This document shows, piece after piece, positions 46,068-58,039 of a DNA stretch of 64,000 bases. Source of the DNA: Buxus sempervirens (lineage: Eukaryota; Streptophyta; Magnoliopsida; Buxales; Buxaceae); contig OX387193.1 of assembly GCA_947561395.2 (NCBI GenBank), positions 806,001 to 870,000 on the forward strand, given 5' to 3'. The position numbers and the translations under genes are program-made. The notes below the pieces were generated by a model that made no database searches, was not told the DNA's origin, and saw only the letters and a list, made by a program, of their open reading frames with translations. Every line of letters starts with the position of its first letter. Position 1 is the first letter of the stretch.

Positions 46068-49000
46068 ATGGCAACTGCGGCTGCATCAAACTTTACATCA
46101 AGAAGCATGAATATCAACCAGGAAAGAACGCCAGGATCAAACCATAGAGAGATATCAACACAAATTTGCCTGAGGAACCAAACCATAACTCACAGCGGTT
46201 TAAGATCCATGAATCAAGTTGATATGATAAAGATAAGAACCACTGTGAAATCAAGTAGTAGGCAAGCAAGGAGGAAGAGTATCAAACCCTATAAAACCAC
46301 ACCATCATCAGTTATCCTATGTGGATATGGGATGATCATTGTCTTCATCGGATCAGAAGTAGGTCCATGGAGCAAAACTGGTGGACTTGGTGACGTTCTT
46401 GGAGGTCTTCCACCAGCCATGGCCGTAAGCATAGCTTCCACTTTTTCTTAGCTCTACCCCAATCAGCAAATTAAAATGATAAGCTGTTTTGATTTGTATC
46501 TAGCAATGCATTATATAGTCCAGCAGCATTGACTGACTAACCTCTTTGATTGATCCCTGTCTAGGCCAATGGGCATCGTGTTATGACTATCTGCCCACGC
46601 TATGACCAGTACAAAGATGCATGGGACACAAATGTCGTAGTTGAGGTAACCACTATGTGAAGTTCATAGAGAAAGCCTTTTCTTTCTTTGCAGATTAGGT
46701 TCTCCCATACATTTGACTTGGTTAAGCAAGTAAATTCTTTTTGCTAACTTTTACCTCCCAATATGCAGTTAAAGGTTGGGGATAAAATAGAAACAGTTCG
46801 ATTTTTCCATTGCTATAAACGTGGTGTTGATCGCGTGTTTGTGGATCATCCAATATTCCTGGAGAAGGTTGTTTACTATATCTGAAGACTAGTCCTTGGC
46901 TTACTATTGGAATTATATGGGTCAGCTAGAGCTAAAATATATCTAATGCCTGACTTTTAAGGTATGGGGAAAAACTGGATCCAAGATATATGGTCCTATT
47001 ACAGGAGAGGATTATGAGGACAACCAACTTCGATTTAGTATGTTATGCCAGGTCAGAAATCCCTTGATCCTACAAGTTATTGCATGTCCTCTTTTCATTC
47101 TTTTAACAAAAGCATGGGAAAGAAATTCAATAAAGGCATTCTTGGAACATTTCAAGCGGTACATGTACGGGTGGTAAATTCATGCAGGAAAAAATGGAAC
47201 TCAATAGGAATCAGATGACTGAAAACTTTGGCACCTCTTCCACTATAGTTAAAACACATTGTTATTCATCTACCCCTAAAAAATATGTGTTGTTTCATGG
47301 TATACGATGGGAAATTCGAAGAGCCTTGTAGCAGTATCTGTTTCAATATTGGTGAGCAGATCTGCTTCAAATGTATAGACACAATGAAGTAGGTAATAAT
47401 GGCAATAAACTTGTTCAATGCTTTGTTGAGTAGAATCGCTTGCATTGTGTTTCATGTAGCTCCACTCTTCCAGACTATTGTATAACTCATTTCTACAACA
47501 AATCATTTTTATCTTCCATATATTACCTCACAATGATCATCTCATGCAATTCAGGCAGCTCTGGAAGCACCAAGGGTTTTGAGCCTCAACAGCAGTAAAT
47601 ATTTCTCAGGACCATATGGTGGGAGCATACTTCTCAGATCCTTTCCTACTGTCAAGTCGAATTTCCATAAATAAGCAGTATTTATTTTTGGTGCCTAATT
47701 GTCCTTCATACAGGAGAAGATGTCGTGTTCATTTGTAATGACTGGCACACTGCTCTTGTACCTTGCTACCTAAAATCTATGTACAAAACTAAAGGGATTT
47801 ACAAAAGTGCCAAGGTATAATGTCTCATCTAGTTTCTCCAAACAACTCACATCACAAGCAATGGAGAAATTAACTACTCTTTTAAGCCAAATTGCACTTG
47901 ATAATTCTGCTAGGTTGCATTCTGCATTCACAACATTGCCTACCAAGGCAGATTTGCCTTTTCAGACTTCTCACTTCTCAATCTCCCCGACCAATTTAAA
48001 AGCTCATTTGATTTTATTGATGGGTATGTATCTCAATGGAACATTCTAAGGTTTCTTATTGGTTTCACATTCCATCATCCTTTTGAGGAACTTTAACACT
48101 TGAATTCAACTCTGTAGATACGACAAACCTGTGAGAGGAAGGAAAATTAACTGGATGAAGGCTGGGATATTGGAATCACACATGGTCTTAACAGTGAGCC
48201 CATACTATGCCCAAGAAATTGCCTCTGGCGTAGAAAAAGGTGTGGAATTAGATAAAGACATTCGCAAGACTGGCATCGAAGGTATTGTTAATGGCATGGA
48301 TGTTCAGGAGTGGAACCCATCCTCTGACAAATATATTGCTGTCAAATATAATGCAACAACTGTAAGAACACATAGACAAGATAATGTTTTCAGTTTTCAC
48401 TATAATACACTCTTGTTGGATTTTCTCTTCTTAATTTCTCCGAACTGGCAATGTCAGGTAATGGATGCGAAACACATCCTGAAAGAGTCCTTGCAAGCAG
48501 AAGTAGGGTTGCCTGTAGATAGGAGCATCCCCCTCATAGGATTCATTGGTAGGCTTGAAGAGCAGAAGGGTTCGGACATTTTAGTAGAAGCCATTCCCCA
48601 TTTCATTGATCTGAATTTTCAGATTGTAGTGCTTGTAAGTATTGCATTGTTTCATATACAGCAAAGAAAGAATCGTCAATCACCTCGAACTGGGTTCTGG
48701 CATTTGCACAGGGAACTGGAAAGAAGGCAATGGAAAAGCAGCTTGAACAATTAGAGATTAAATACCCTGACAAGGCCAGAGGAGTGGCAAAGTTCAATGT
48801 TCCCCTGGCCCATATGATCACAGCCGGGGCTGATATTATTATAGTCCCAAGTAGATTTGAGCCATGTGGTCTCATTCAACTACATGCAATGCGATACGGA
48901 ACTGTAAATGCGCACATACACTCGTGCTCTCTTCGTTTCATCTCTTCTTTTCTGTGTCGCGGCACTGATTCATTATATCTCATTAACGGCTATGTTGTGT

Positions 49001-49620
49001 ACAGATACCGGTAGTTGCTTCAACTGGTGGACTGGTTGACACCGTCAAAGAAGGCTTCACAGGATTTCATATGGGAGCCTTTAATGTGGACGTGAGTCAC
49101 ATAATTGTCTTTTTTTCTTTCTTTGAACTGGAATAAGCAATGAATCTACTTGCTCTATAGCCTGGTGTAGAATATGAGCTTTGGTAAGAACCTGGTGTAG
49201 AATATAAGCTTTGGCTCTTACCTTGTGTTGTTTCAGTGTGAAGCTGTGGATCCCAAAGATGTGACTGCAGTGGTAACGACAGTCAAGAGGGCCCTTGGCA
49301 CTTATGGGACTCCTGCTTTCAGGGAAATGATAAAAAATTGCATGGCTCAAGATCTGTCCTGGAAGGTAAGCAAAAAGGATGCTTAGGCTGTTATTTATTT
49401 GGGGCTTTCAATAGACCTCACTAACTCGAATGAAAGAATAGAGAAGATAAATGATGCTTTTCTAGGACTTGGTTGTCACATATGAAGCTGCTATTTTGCA
49501 CAGGGACCCGCCAAGAAGTGGGAGGAGATGCTGCTGAGATTGGAGGTGGCTGGCAGCGAAACTGGAATTGAAGCCGAGGAGGTTGCTCCTCTTGCCAAGG
49601 AAAATGTGGCCACCCCTTAA
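46068..49620 (+). CDS. GBSS1: Granule-bound starch synthase I, tandem copy 2
   Basis: A second complete GBSSI gene, 615 residues, with the same thirteen coding exons and phases as copy 1: 46068-46424, 46565-46645, 46769-46867, 46962-47051, 47555-47618, 47714-47814, 47914-48023, 48118-48361, 48458-48634, 48712-48903, 49005-49091, 49237-49365 and 49504-49620. Exons 2-13 have exactly the lengths of copy 1; only exon 1 differs, by six bases. The transit region (residues 1-84) has diverged most. KTGGLGDV (103-110), [57 protein letters not shown] and the ENVATP tail are intact, so it should be active. Differences from copy 1 include TICPRYDQ for TVSPRYDQ and VFICNDW for VFIGNDW. The ATG at 46068 has the same TTATCA context as copy 1; an in-frame ATG further upstream reads through the presumed leader intron and was not used. 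Confidence 0.94.
49161..49219. repeat. Two-copy 30-bp tandem repeat in GBSSI copy 2 intron 11
   Basis: CCTGGTGTAGAATATGAGCT begins at 49161 and, with one change, at 49191. The unit ends close to the exon 12 acceptor at 49236. Copy 1 has no such repeat in the same intron. Confidence 0.8.
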
Positions 49621-51564
49621 AGACGGGTCGTAGCAATACAAAAAGCTTAAAACGTTATATGCCGTTTTATTCGTCACTGATGGGAGCTTCAGAGGCAGTG
49701 GATGGCTTAGGAAGTTAGAGATGAAGTTTAGATCGTAGAACCGGTAAGCTCTACGCAATGACATTGTCATGATCATTATGCTCTCCAACACCTATCCTGT
49801 TATAAGGTTCATTGCGTACGGGAAGTTGATAAAGCATCCAACTATTGTATTAAAAATGACCGTTTGTAGACTTCGTTAACCAGGAGCATGTAATATTCTG
49901 AAAGTGTGGCTTCGTAACGCATAATGAGAAGTGTACCATTTGCAATTAACAAATAAATAAATGCTCCTCATTTCATTGTTTTTCCCAGTCCTAAAGTTAA
50001 TCATGCCGATATTTCTTTATTGTACTACCCAAGTAACCAAAGAGTACATGTGAATACCCAACGTTTCAACAAGCTAGCAAGAAGATTGGGACACAAATGG
50101 GTGTCCGACTCTTATTGAGATCTTCAGTAACACAATAATCTTCACAAAACACCACCAAGTTCAGCCAAGGCATCAGTGAATTCGATTTGGCACCTTCTGC
50201 AAACTGACCAACCACAATCAGAATTACAACACGGCGCACAAAACTTGTGAGGAATGCCTTTCTTTGTTTCCTGATTCTCATTTTTTAATCATGTTCTTGG
50301 TCCTATCCACTCAACCCAAAAAAAAAAATTCAAGGCTAACAAAAATCAAGAAACAGAGGTTGACCAGCATATGTGGGATTTTAGGCCAAAACATGATCAG
50401 ATTCACCACATGTCTACATAACCCATCAACATTTTGATTTGCCAATTGACCGGTGGTCCACTGCCAAGGAAATTATAGCCTACAACTCCAACACACTAAA
50501 TGCCCAAGGTTCCAGAACAAAATCTTGGGAGTCCCAGAACTCCTGATCATTGTCACCTCTTATTCTAGCCATTCATGGTGGTTTCCAAAACCTTATTGCA
50601 CCATTCCAATATATACACTATAACGATGTCTCTTACAAGCTACGCACGCCCAGCATGCAAGACTTCTAAACCCAAACAATATGAAGGTAAGTAAAATTGA
50701 GCTCCAATAACCATAGTAAACTCCAAGAAAGTGACAGCTGCGAATACTAATGGATGCTGAAACTCAAGTTGATCAAGAAATCAAATTCCATGACCAAAGT
50801 TCAAGCCCACACAGTATAATGGAATAGGCACAATAAAAATTGGACTTCAAGAGTACGATCAACATAAATATCAAACTTGCAAATGAAAGGCCACCATAAA
50901 AAAAGGGTAGGATTGTAAGAATTCAGATAACCCAGGTCAGCAGGTCACCAAATAGAAGATGATTTACAATGGTGATTGAAGAAACATTCAGCTCAAGACA
51001 AATAATGGATCTGGGACTAAGAACATTTGATCAGCTTAACAGTGAGGTCATGTGAACAGAGATTCTAAGAAATAACATGGCACTCTCTCCCACATCTTCC
51101 CTCAGTCCCCCATTCCCATAGAACTATTGGTCAAAATGATATGGACATAGTCGAGCAGTGTGTTATGCAGATAAATAAATTTGGTAGATTCAGCAATCAG
51201 CTATATAAAAAAAAGTTCTAAAGCACTGTCATTAGTAAGGATACCATCCAAAGCAAGAAAACGACAAATATAAACAGATCACACTTCAAGTGAAATATGA
51301 AATGTAGTTGAGCATCAAATCCACTGCATATAAGATCTTTTTCAATTCAACAATTGACAACCAAATCACTAAATTAACCAAAAATAAAACAAAATTTGTC
51401 TCCACTACTAATATTCAAAAACATGACCAAAACTAAATTCACTAGTGACCACTTCACTTAGGGTATGCATTGGTTTCGACTCAGAGCACTAACATCAAAA
51501 TGAAGAAACTGCTCAGAACAAGGTACTAAATTTGTAAAATGCCACATCACACTGAAAGGAGCTC
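49621..51564. other. Convergent intergenic region, no gene seen
   Basis: Lies between the 3' ends of GBSSI copy 2 and the P1 gene. AT-rich and without recognisable coding sequence, tRNA or transposon ends. Confidence 0.5.
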
Positions 51565-52191
51565 CTAATCAAACAAGCCGAATCCCATGTCCTCGTCACT
51601 CTCTTCTTTCGGTTCTTCCTGTGATATTTGCAAGAAAGGTTAAAACAACCAGATATATGAAAAACAAATTATCAGAAGTTACCATATGAACATCCTTATA
51701 ATCCAAACAAGTCAATAGCATTACCTTCTTTTCCTCAGCTGCAGGTGCGGCAGCAGCAGCATCGGCTCCACCACCACCTGCGACGGGGGCAGACATGGCA
51801 ACAGGGGCACCACCTCCGCCAGACCCAACATTCGTGATTAGATCTTCAACGTTCCTGCTCTCGAGAAGCTTAGCGAATAATCGTGGCCAGTAAGACTCGA
51901 TCGATACATTCGCAGCTTTCGCCAGAGTCGCAATCTTCTCTGCCTATTAATGTGTTAAGGTATAAAAACAGCGAACATATAAGGAAAAAAATATGAACAT
52001 GAAATGAAATAAGATCCATTAAATTACAAAGGGAAAGGCTCGTATTACGCTATTGCTAACGTTTTAATAATCACATATAGATGTTTTCAGGCAAGAAAAG
52101 GAATGCAACGATAAAAGGATACGGTAATGGGAATTCCATCGTCGTGGAGAATCAAACACGCGTAGACGCAAGCGAACTCTGATACGGACAT
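51565..52191 (-). CDS. RPP1: 60S acidic ribosomal protein P1
   Basis: A stalk protein of the large cytosolic ribosomal subunit that dimerises with P2 on P0 and recruits elongation factors. Three coding exons on the minus strand (52191-52123, 51943-51725, 51618-51565) give 113 residues, the usual P1 length. The N-terminal helical dimerisation domain reads [20 protein letters not shown], then [20 protein letters not shown] and [21 protein letters not shown] Gly/Ala-rich hinge follows, and the universal acidic tail [13 protein letters not shown] closes it. A leader intron (52379-52214) precedes the ATG. A split SINE and a Harbinger element begin less than 500 bp upstream. Confidence 0.95.
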
Positions 52192-52788
52192 CGTTGCGCA
52201 AAGACACTAACTTCTGCAAAGATCGACAAGGATAACAATATTGGACGCATCAAGATGAGAAACGAAATCAAATTCGAAGATCCGCAAAAGGAAAAGAGCT
52301 ATTAATCAAGAGCAAACAGAGATACATAGAGATGTTCAACAAAGATCCGAGAGGAAGAGGAAATAGAACACACGCTTACCTCAGATAATTGAAAGGAGAA
52401 GGATTCGCTGGGAGTCCCCGCTTTTCTGAGAGAGTCTAGGGTTTGGAGTTTGGAAGCAGATGCCGTCGAAAGTGAGATGTGAGATTCCTTATAAACGCAT
52501 GGATTCTAGGGTTTTTGATCGTATGGTCTACGCAGAAAGATGTACATCATGTGGAATCCTCATGTTTATCGACTCCAGCCCAACTAGCCCCCGAAGTTTC
52601 GGCCCGCTAAGACAGTTTTGGCGGTCCATAAAGTCGGAGCTGCTTAACTGATAACTAAACCGACCATAGGAGTGGCGGTCCGATGGTCCTCTAAGTACAC
52701 TTAGGAGGTCCTTGGATCAAATCCCCTAAATGCAGGGTTAGTCTAAAGGTGTCAAACCAAGTCCCCTATGGATCATTGCATACTTGTA

Positions 52789-55342
52789 GGTTGCGTTTGG
52801 TAACGCTTTTGCTTTTTTGCTTCTAAAAGCAAGAAAACAAAAAAGCAATTTTATGCTTTTCGAAAGATCTTTTCTTGAAGCAAATGCGTTTGGTAAAATT
52901 TTGCTTTGCTTCTAAGAAGCAAAAAAGCATGTTTGGTAATTGCAGTAACATAGAAATTGCTTTTTGCATCCATAAAAGTATTGTACACAATTTATGTATT
53001 GTACTTAAAAATATACCCAAAAATATAAGTCCAATATTATAAAAGATTCATAAAATAGTCATTTAATTACATTCAAATAACTAAACACGTATCTAATATC
53101 ACTATGGTGCTAATCCATATGCACTAGCTAGTCTACGTGCAATTGAGTCTCTTAATTCTGACATCTCTTGTTGAGATCCAGCCGTCACATCAATCTCTAT
53201 GGGTTGTTCTAAACTTGAACCTGCTAGCTCATCTTCGTTCACTACTTTTATCGGCCATATAATGAATAGCTCATCCCGTATTTTTTCCCAGTCTTTCTAT
53301 AAAGTTCCTCTCTAATCTTTTTCCATCCACATTTCTTAAATGTTGTCATTAATCTATTTCCCTTCTTCATTTCGTCCACCTTCAATTCAATGAATATTGC
53401 CTCTTGATCTCCGTTCCAATTTGCCACCGACTCTTTGGCATCTTCAAAAGATATATTTGTAGTAGGAATGGAAAACATTTAATTGACAACGTTCTAAGGA
53501 TTAGAACAATAATTTATATATGCAAATAATTACAAAGATACAAAATAAAAATATAGCAAAATAAATTCAACACCCAGAATTGTGTTCGGATCATATTGTG
53601 CTTAAGTAAAACCATAAGAGAATGAGATAACATAACTTAAAAATTTTAAAGACACAGATAAACTATTTGAGTAAATAGAGAAAAGCTTCATAGTCTTGGA
53701 GGGTAAGGCTTTTGAAGGAAAAACAGTAGTGTAAAGGATGAAAGCTTACTGAGTGGCACAACAAAAAATGCAAGACAAACCCAATTCCAGACTGGATATA
53801 TTTCAAACATTATTTCAAATGAAGAAAGCCAATAAAACACCAGTATCATCTATCTAATTAAAATATATCTTTGCCATTCAAAATTTTAGCTATGGTCTTT
53901 GAATCTGTATGGGTTCATGCTGTAAATACGAAAAGTACACACAACTCCTTAGGTAGCAATCCACTCGACTGTGCTGCTTATATATATAATATACCACCTT
54001 TATAAACCTATGCTTTTTCTATAGAATGACTCGATTATTTTTTGATCTCATATAAGCCAATGAAAGTTCACCTACTTCTAATGATACCTGGGGCTTCTCA
54101 CATCTTAGGTTTTATCACATTGCTATATCTAGCATTGCTTCACTATACCACCTATCTAATCCTGGCTTGTGACCAACAAACATGTTCCAAGGAATCAAAT
54201 TCATCTGGTCAAATGTCTGTAGGCAGTATATGATAGGATACCAAAGACATTGTATTCTCTATTTTGGGAAAATTTGAACCAAAATTCCCAACAAAGAAAG
54301 CCACTAAAGCTCCAGACCATTTCATCTAACAAGAGTACATTGCCATTCAAAACATTAGTTGAATCCAGTTGGTTCCCACACCAAGTCATTACTTACTAAT
54401 CTATCCATCTAATAGAACAAGGTACAGGATTAGTTGCCTTCGAGTTCACTATTTTGTTGCTCTTTATTAATTGCTCAGAAGAACAAATGGGTGGGTTTAT
54501 GAGACCAGATTGAGTGACGAGCAGTAATAGTCATGGGACGGTGGCTTTATGAAACCAGATTTGTCCTTTTTATCAATGTTGCAGAGGAATAGGCAAAAGG
54601 ACAGTGAACGGCTGACCAGACATTGACGACATGTATTGTTCTCCATTTTGATTAAGCATGTATTGTTCTCCATGAAGGAGGAAAGGACTGTTACCGGGAC
54701 GTAAGCATATCCGAGGGATTAAGCATGCATTGTTCCATCAAAAGGTTGAAGATGTTACATCGAGGAGGGATTAAAAGGTTGAAGATGTCTATTATGGACG
54801 TAAGCATATCCCTCGGAGGGATTAAAAACAGGGATTGAAGATGTTAAAAACAGGGATTGAAGACAAAAAACAGGGATATGCTTTCATAAAGGGATTGTGA
54901 AAGCATATCCGAGGGATTAAGCATGTATTGTTGTCCATTTTGATGGAACAGAGAATCGTGACGGAAAAAAACAAAGATGTCTCTTGAACAGAGGAGACGA
55001 AGAAAGGGCTTACCTTCACCGGAGAAGACAACGTTGTCTCAAAGGAGTCACCAGAGAAGAGGCTCGGCGCCGGAGAAGAAGATGATCGGGTTGAAGGCAG
55101 CCGACTTCTGCGAAGAAGACAACCACGCTGCTATCGAGGGATATTGAAAGCAAAAAAGCAATTTTGTCGAAAAATTGAGAAGCAACATTTTGTTGCTTCT
55201 CATGAAAAGCAATAAAATTGCTTTTTTGCTTTCAATAAATTGCTTCTTGTGTGCGGAATCAAACGGTACTTTTGCTTTGAAAAGCAATTTGTTGCTTTCG
55301 AAAGCAAAAAAGTACTTCCGAAAAGCGTTACCAAACGCAGCC
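52789..55342 (-). mobile_element. PIF/Harbinger-type DNA transposon, internally deleted
   Basis: The terminal inverted repeats GGTTGCGTTTGGTAACGC and, reversed from the right end, GGCTGCGTTTGGTAACGC bound 2554 bp, flanked by GTA on both sides (52786-52788 and 55343-55345). Subterminal regions are built from repeated AAAAGCAA/TTGCTTTT words. On the minus strand it keeps part of a Myb/SANT-like open frame (53478-53248) and, directly after, a short transposase-like tail frame (about 53250-53102). No DDE catalytic core was found, so it is non-autonomous. A shorter relative lies at 38195-39306. Confidence 0.75.
53102..53478 (-). pseudogene. Myb/SANT-like ORF remnant and tail frame of the Harbinger element
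   Basis: The frame 53478-53248 reads MFSIPTTN...WNGDQEAIFIELKVDEMKKG then TTFKKCGWKKIREELYRKTG, the start of the Myb/SANT-like domain that PIF/Harbinger elements use as their second, DNA-binding protein. The domain stops early. It is followed in another frame by EDELAGSSLEQPIEIDVTAG and SELRDSIARRLASAYGLAP before a stop at 53102, which resembles an element-protein C-terminus. An internal deletion joining the two pieces is the simplest explanation. Confidence 0.55.
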
Positions 55343-56421
55343 GTAGTGCGGTGGTGACAGTCCGTTCACTCCAACTAAGGCGGGGATGTGTGGTAGCTAA
55401 CTAGCTATGGCTCAATATGAATATTTCACAGTAGGGAGGAAGCCACTATGATCATGCCTAGGGGGTTGGCCACATTGGTAGTCCCCTTCCTTCGTTTTTC
55501 TATTACCAAAAAAAAAAAAAAACTAATAACTAAACCAAACCAAACTAAAAAACCAATCGATCAACCAAACTGGACCAAATGTGTTTGATGTTGGTTGGCT
55601 TTGTTTGTTTTGGTTTGATTTGATTCAATTTATGGGTATATGCATTAGTTTCCCCCATTTTGGTGTAACAAATTTACAAATCTGAATTCAAATCAATTGT
55701 CTTGTCCAACATCTATAAATCTATACTATATATTACGAGAAGTGCTCCTTAGGAATCCTGCCAACTAAAATGTTTAAGTTTTCAAAACAGCCCTTATACA
55801 TCATTATGAAGATTTATTAATAAAAAGATACAATAATCAAAATTGCCTCAATTTTTTAATAATTTAATAATTAGTTACAAAACTGTTCCTCCCTTTCTTC
55901 ATACGTGTAGTATTGCATGTGCACCTTGCTAATAATGTTTGCGTAAATTGAAATTCCTTTTAGACCACATTGGGGATGGTATGGAGCGTGTTTCAAGGAT
56001 ATTATCACAAATATTAGATTGCTTCTACGGGAGACGAGTTTAAGGATGGCAATGGTTTGATTTTGGGAAAAACCAAAACTGAATTGACAAGTTTACAATG
56101 AAAACTAAAACTGAACCAAAACTGCTACGCTTTACCAATTTTGAAATTGAAATTGATTAAATTTATTTTCTTGAAACCAAAACCAAATCAAATCAAACCC
56201 AACGCCCTTTTCGATTCGAATAGATCCAGTTTTCATTATTTTATTGTGTTTAAACAAGAATATGCTAAGAAAAAACTACATCAAAAAAATTGAAGTACAA
56301 TAAAAATAAGAAATAAAGTGAAGTCTTTTGTTTAGCTAACCATCTAAGATCATTCAAGTTTAGAAAGGATATAGTTTCTCCTAACAATATTTTGATCGAA
56401 AAGCATATTCAATATACTTGT

Positions 56422-56553
56422 TGAGGGTGGCACTTGCTTTGGTGGTAAAGACCATGCTAGTAATAGCACAGGTCATGGGATCGTTTCCCACCCTCATCAA
56501 AAGTGTGTGTGAATCTCGGCCATGAGTCGGTCCCCTATCCCAAAAAAAGAAAA
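56422..56553 (+). mobile_element. tRNA-derived SINE
   Basis: A 132-bp element with an A box (TTGCTTTGGTGGTAAAG), a B-box-like GGTCATGGGATCGTTTCCC and a 3' end CCTATCCCAAAAAAAGAAAA. Flanks AATATACTTGT (56411-56421) and AATATACTCGT (from 56554) match at 10 of 11 bases as the target duplication. The tail matches the insert of the footprint at 57299-57312. Confidence 0.75.
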
Positions 56554-56978
56554 AATATACTCGTGGAAGGGACAATGAAATAGGTCAATTGTATTCAACT
56601 CAACTGTGGTAGTATAATACCCCAATTACACCAGTGACAATATTATCCACTTTGGACTATTGGGCCTCACAGTTTTGCTTCAAAAGACCTCATTTCTTGA
56701 AAGAGTAACAAGTCTACATATATGGACCTTTACTTTTTCTTCTCCCAAACAATATAGGATTCCATGATTTCATAATCCAGCCCCCCTTAAGGACTGAACA
56801 TCTCCGTGCAGTAACTTGCTAACCCTAGTAGCCTATCAGCCTCATTAACGTAAGCCCATCCTCATTAGAGCCTACCAACATAGACCATGTCACGAAACCT
56901 TAAAAGGGACGTGCTTAGGATAACTATCATGTGTATGGCTATCATTTAATGAGGTCAAGGCATAAGTAGAGGTGGCAA

Positions 56979-57025
56979 GTTCTCCTCATGATCTTTGAAA
57001 AAAAAAAAAGGTTCTCCTCATGATC
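56979..57025 (+). repeat. Tail-only retroposon footprint i
   Basis: GTTCTCCTCATGATC at 56979-56993 and 57011-57025, 15 bp perfect, flanks a 17-bp insert TTTGAAAAAAAAAAAAG-like. The TTTGAAAAAA tail equals the minus-strand end of the insertion at 262. Confidence 0.65.
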
Positions 57026-57282
57026 AACATAAAAAGAAATTTAAAAAAAGAAAATCAAGTCATTCAATATGCCTAAACCCATCATTAAGTCAAAATATGA
57101 ACCCAATGTAGATCGAAAACACAACCCAAAAAGGAAAAAAAAATCACCTAACTTTCAAAAACATCCATAAGATTAAATTTATATTTTTATCAATGATTCA
57201 AATTAACAAAGTAATAATTTGTACTAACCTTAACTTTTTCATAATAAAGTCACTAACTGAAAGACATGAAAATATCCAAAGT

Positions 57283-57328
57283 AACAAGAAGCTTGTACTG
57301 TTCCCAAAAAAAAACAAGAAGCTTGTAC
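57283..57328 (+). repeat. Tail-only retroposon footprint j
   Basis: AACAAGAAGCTTGTAC at 57283-57298 and 57313-57328, 16 bp perfect, flanks the 14-bp insert TGTTCCCAAAAAAA. Its TCCCAAAAAAA end equals the tail of the SINE at 56422-56553. Confidence 0.65.
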
Positions 57329-58039
57329 CGTACGTTATTTATGTTAAACACTATTTAAAGAAAAATATTGTATAGTTTATCAAAATGACGATGTTGAGAT
57401 GGATATTTCTCGTAGAACATAAAGAATTAATGTATCTTAATTGCCTAGGTATTGTTTTTATAAATAAAAAAAAAAGATAGAGAAAAATAGAATAAAGTGG
57501 TCTAGACTTAGCAAGTGAAGATTAAAGGACGATTGTGGAGAAGTGTTCATGACGGACTGTGAATAAAAGATACAAACAAGATAAGAAGAAAACCGAAAGG
57601 AATCATGATAGAATCAATTAAAATGTATTTAAATGTTAATCTATCAAAAAATGTAACGATTTAAATGTAAAGAGTGTTTAAATAATTTTCACATACTCGC
57701 TAGTCGCTAACACACACACCCAACGCGCCCCTGACAATGATAGCACTGCTGCAAACGGAAAGCAGGGACCCGAAACCGAAGACTTCCGTAACGGCCGTTC
57801 AGTTAACTCTAGCAATACTCTCTTGTATCGCCTCGGCTCCCGATTCCTCTGTTAACGACAAGCGTCAACGTTCTGCACAAATGGAAACATACTTTGACGG
57901 CAGATCTTGGCGCTGTTAAGTTACCACTGAACTCCACAAGCTTTTCTTACATCACTCTTTATCTGCTCGCTCTCTTTCTCTCTATCGCTCTCTTCCTACC
58001 GGGGTTTCGCTGCTCGATTTCTTCTGGTTGAAGGAAACC

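Larger units (their letters stand above)
52664..55520 (+). mobile_element. SINE-like retroposon split by a PIF/Harbinger element
   Basis: The left half (52664-52788) has tRNA-like promoter words: a GGCGGTCCGATGGTC A-box-like word and GGTCCTTGGATCAAATCCC, which resembles a B box. The right half (55346-55520) ends TTCTATTACC plus an A-run. The outer flanks ACTGATAACTAAACCGA (52647-52663) and ACTAATAACTAAACCAA (55521-55537) match at 15 of 17 bases, as a SINE target duplication. Removing the Harbinger insert and one copy of GTA leaves one element of roughly 300 bp. Confidence 0.6.
55538..58039. other. Gene-free AT-rich region with repeat relics
   Basis: AACCAAAACC-type MITE relics occur at about 55535-55640 and 56043-56230; the second starts AAGGATGGCAATGG, like the end near 2960. 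The region also has a SINE (56422-56553) and two tail-only footprints (56979-57025 and 57283-57328). From about 57900 the CT-rich sequence fits the leader of the GH17 gene. No gene is seen. Confidence 0.5.

Noticed and set aside
55722-55990. Possible Helitron start (TCTATACTATATATTACGAG)
   Set aside because: Resembles some plant Helitron 5' ends, but no matching hairpin plus CTRR end could be found.
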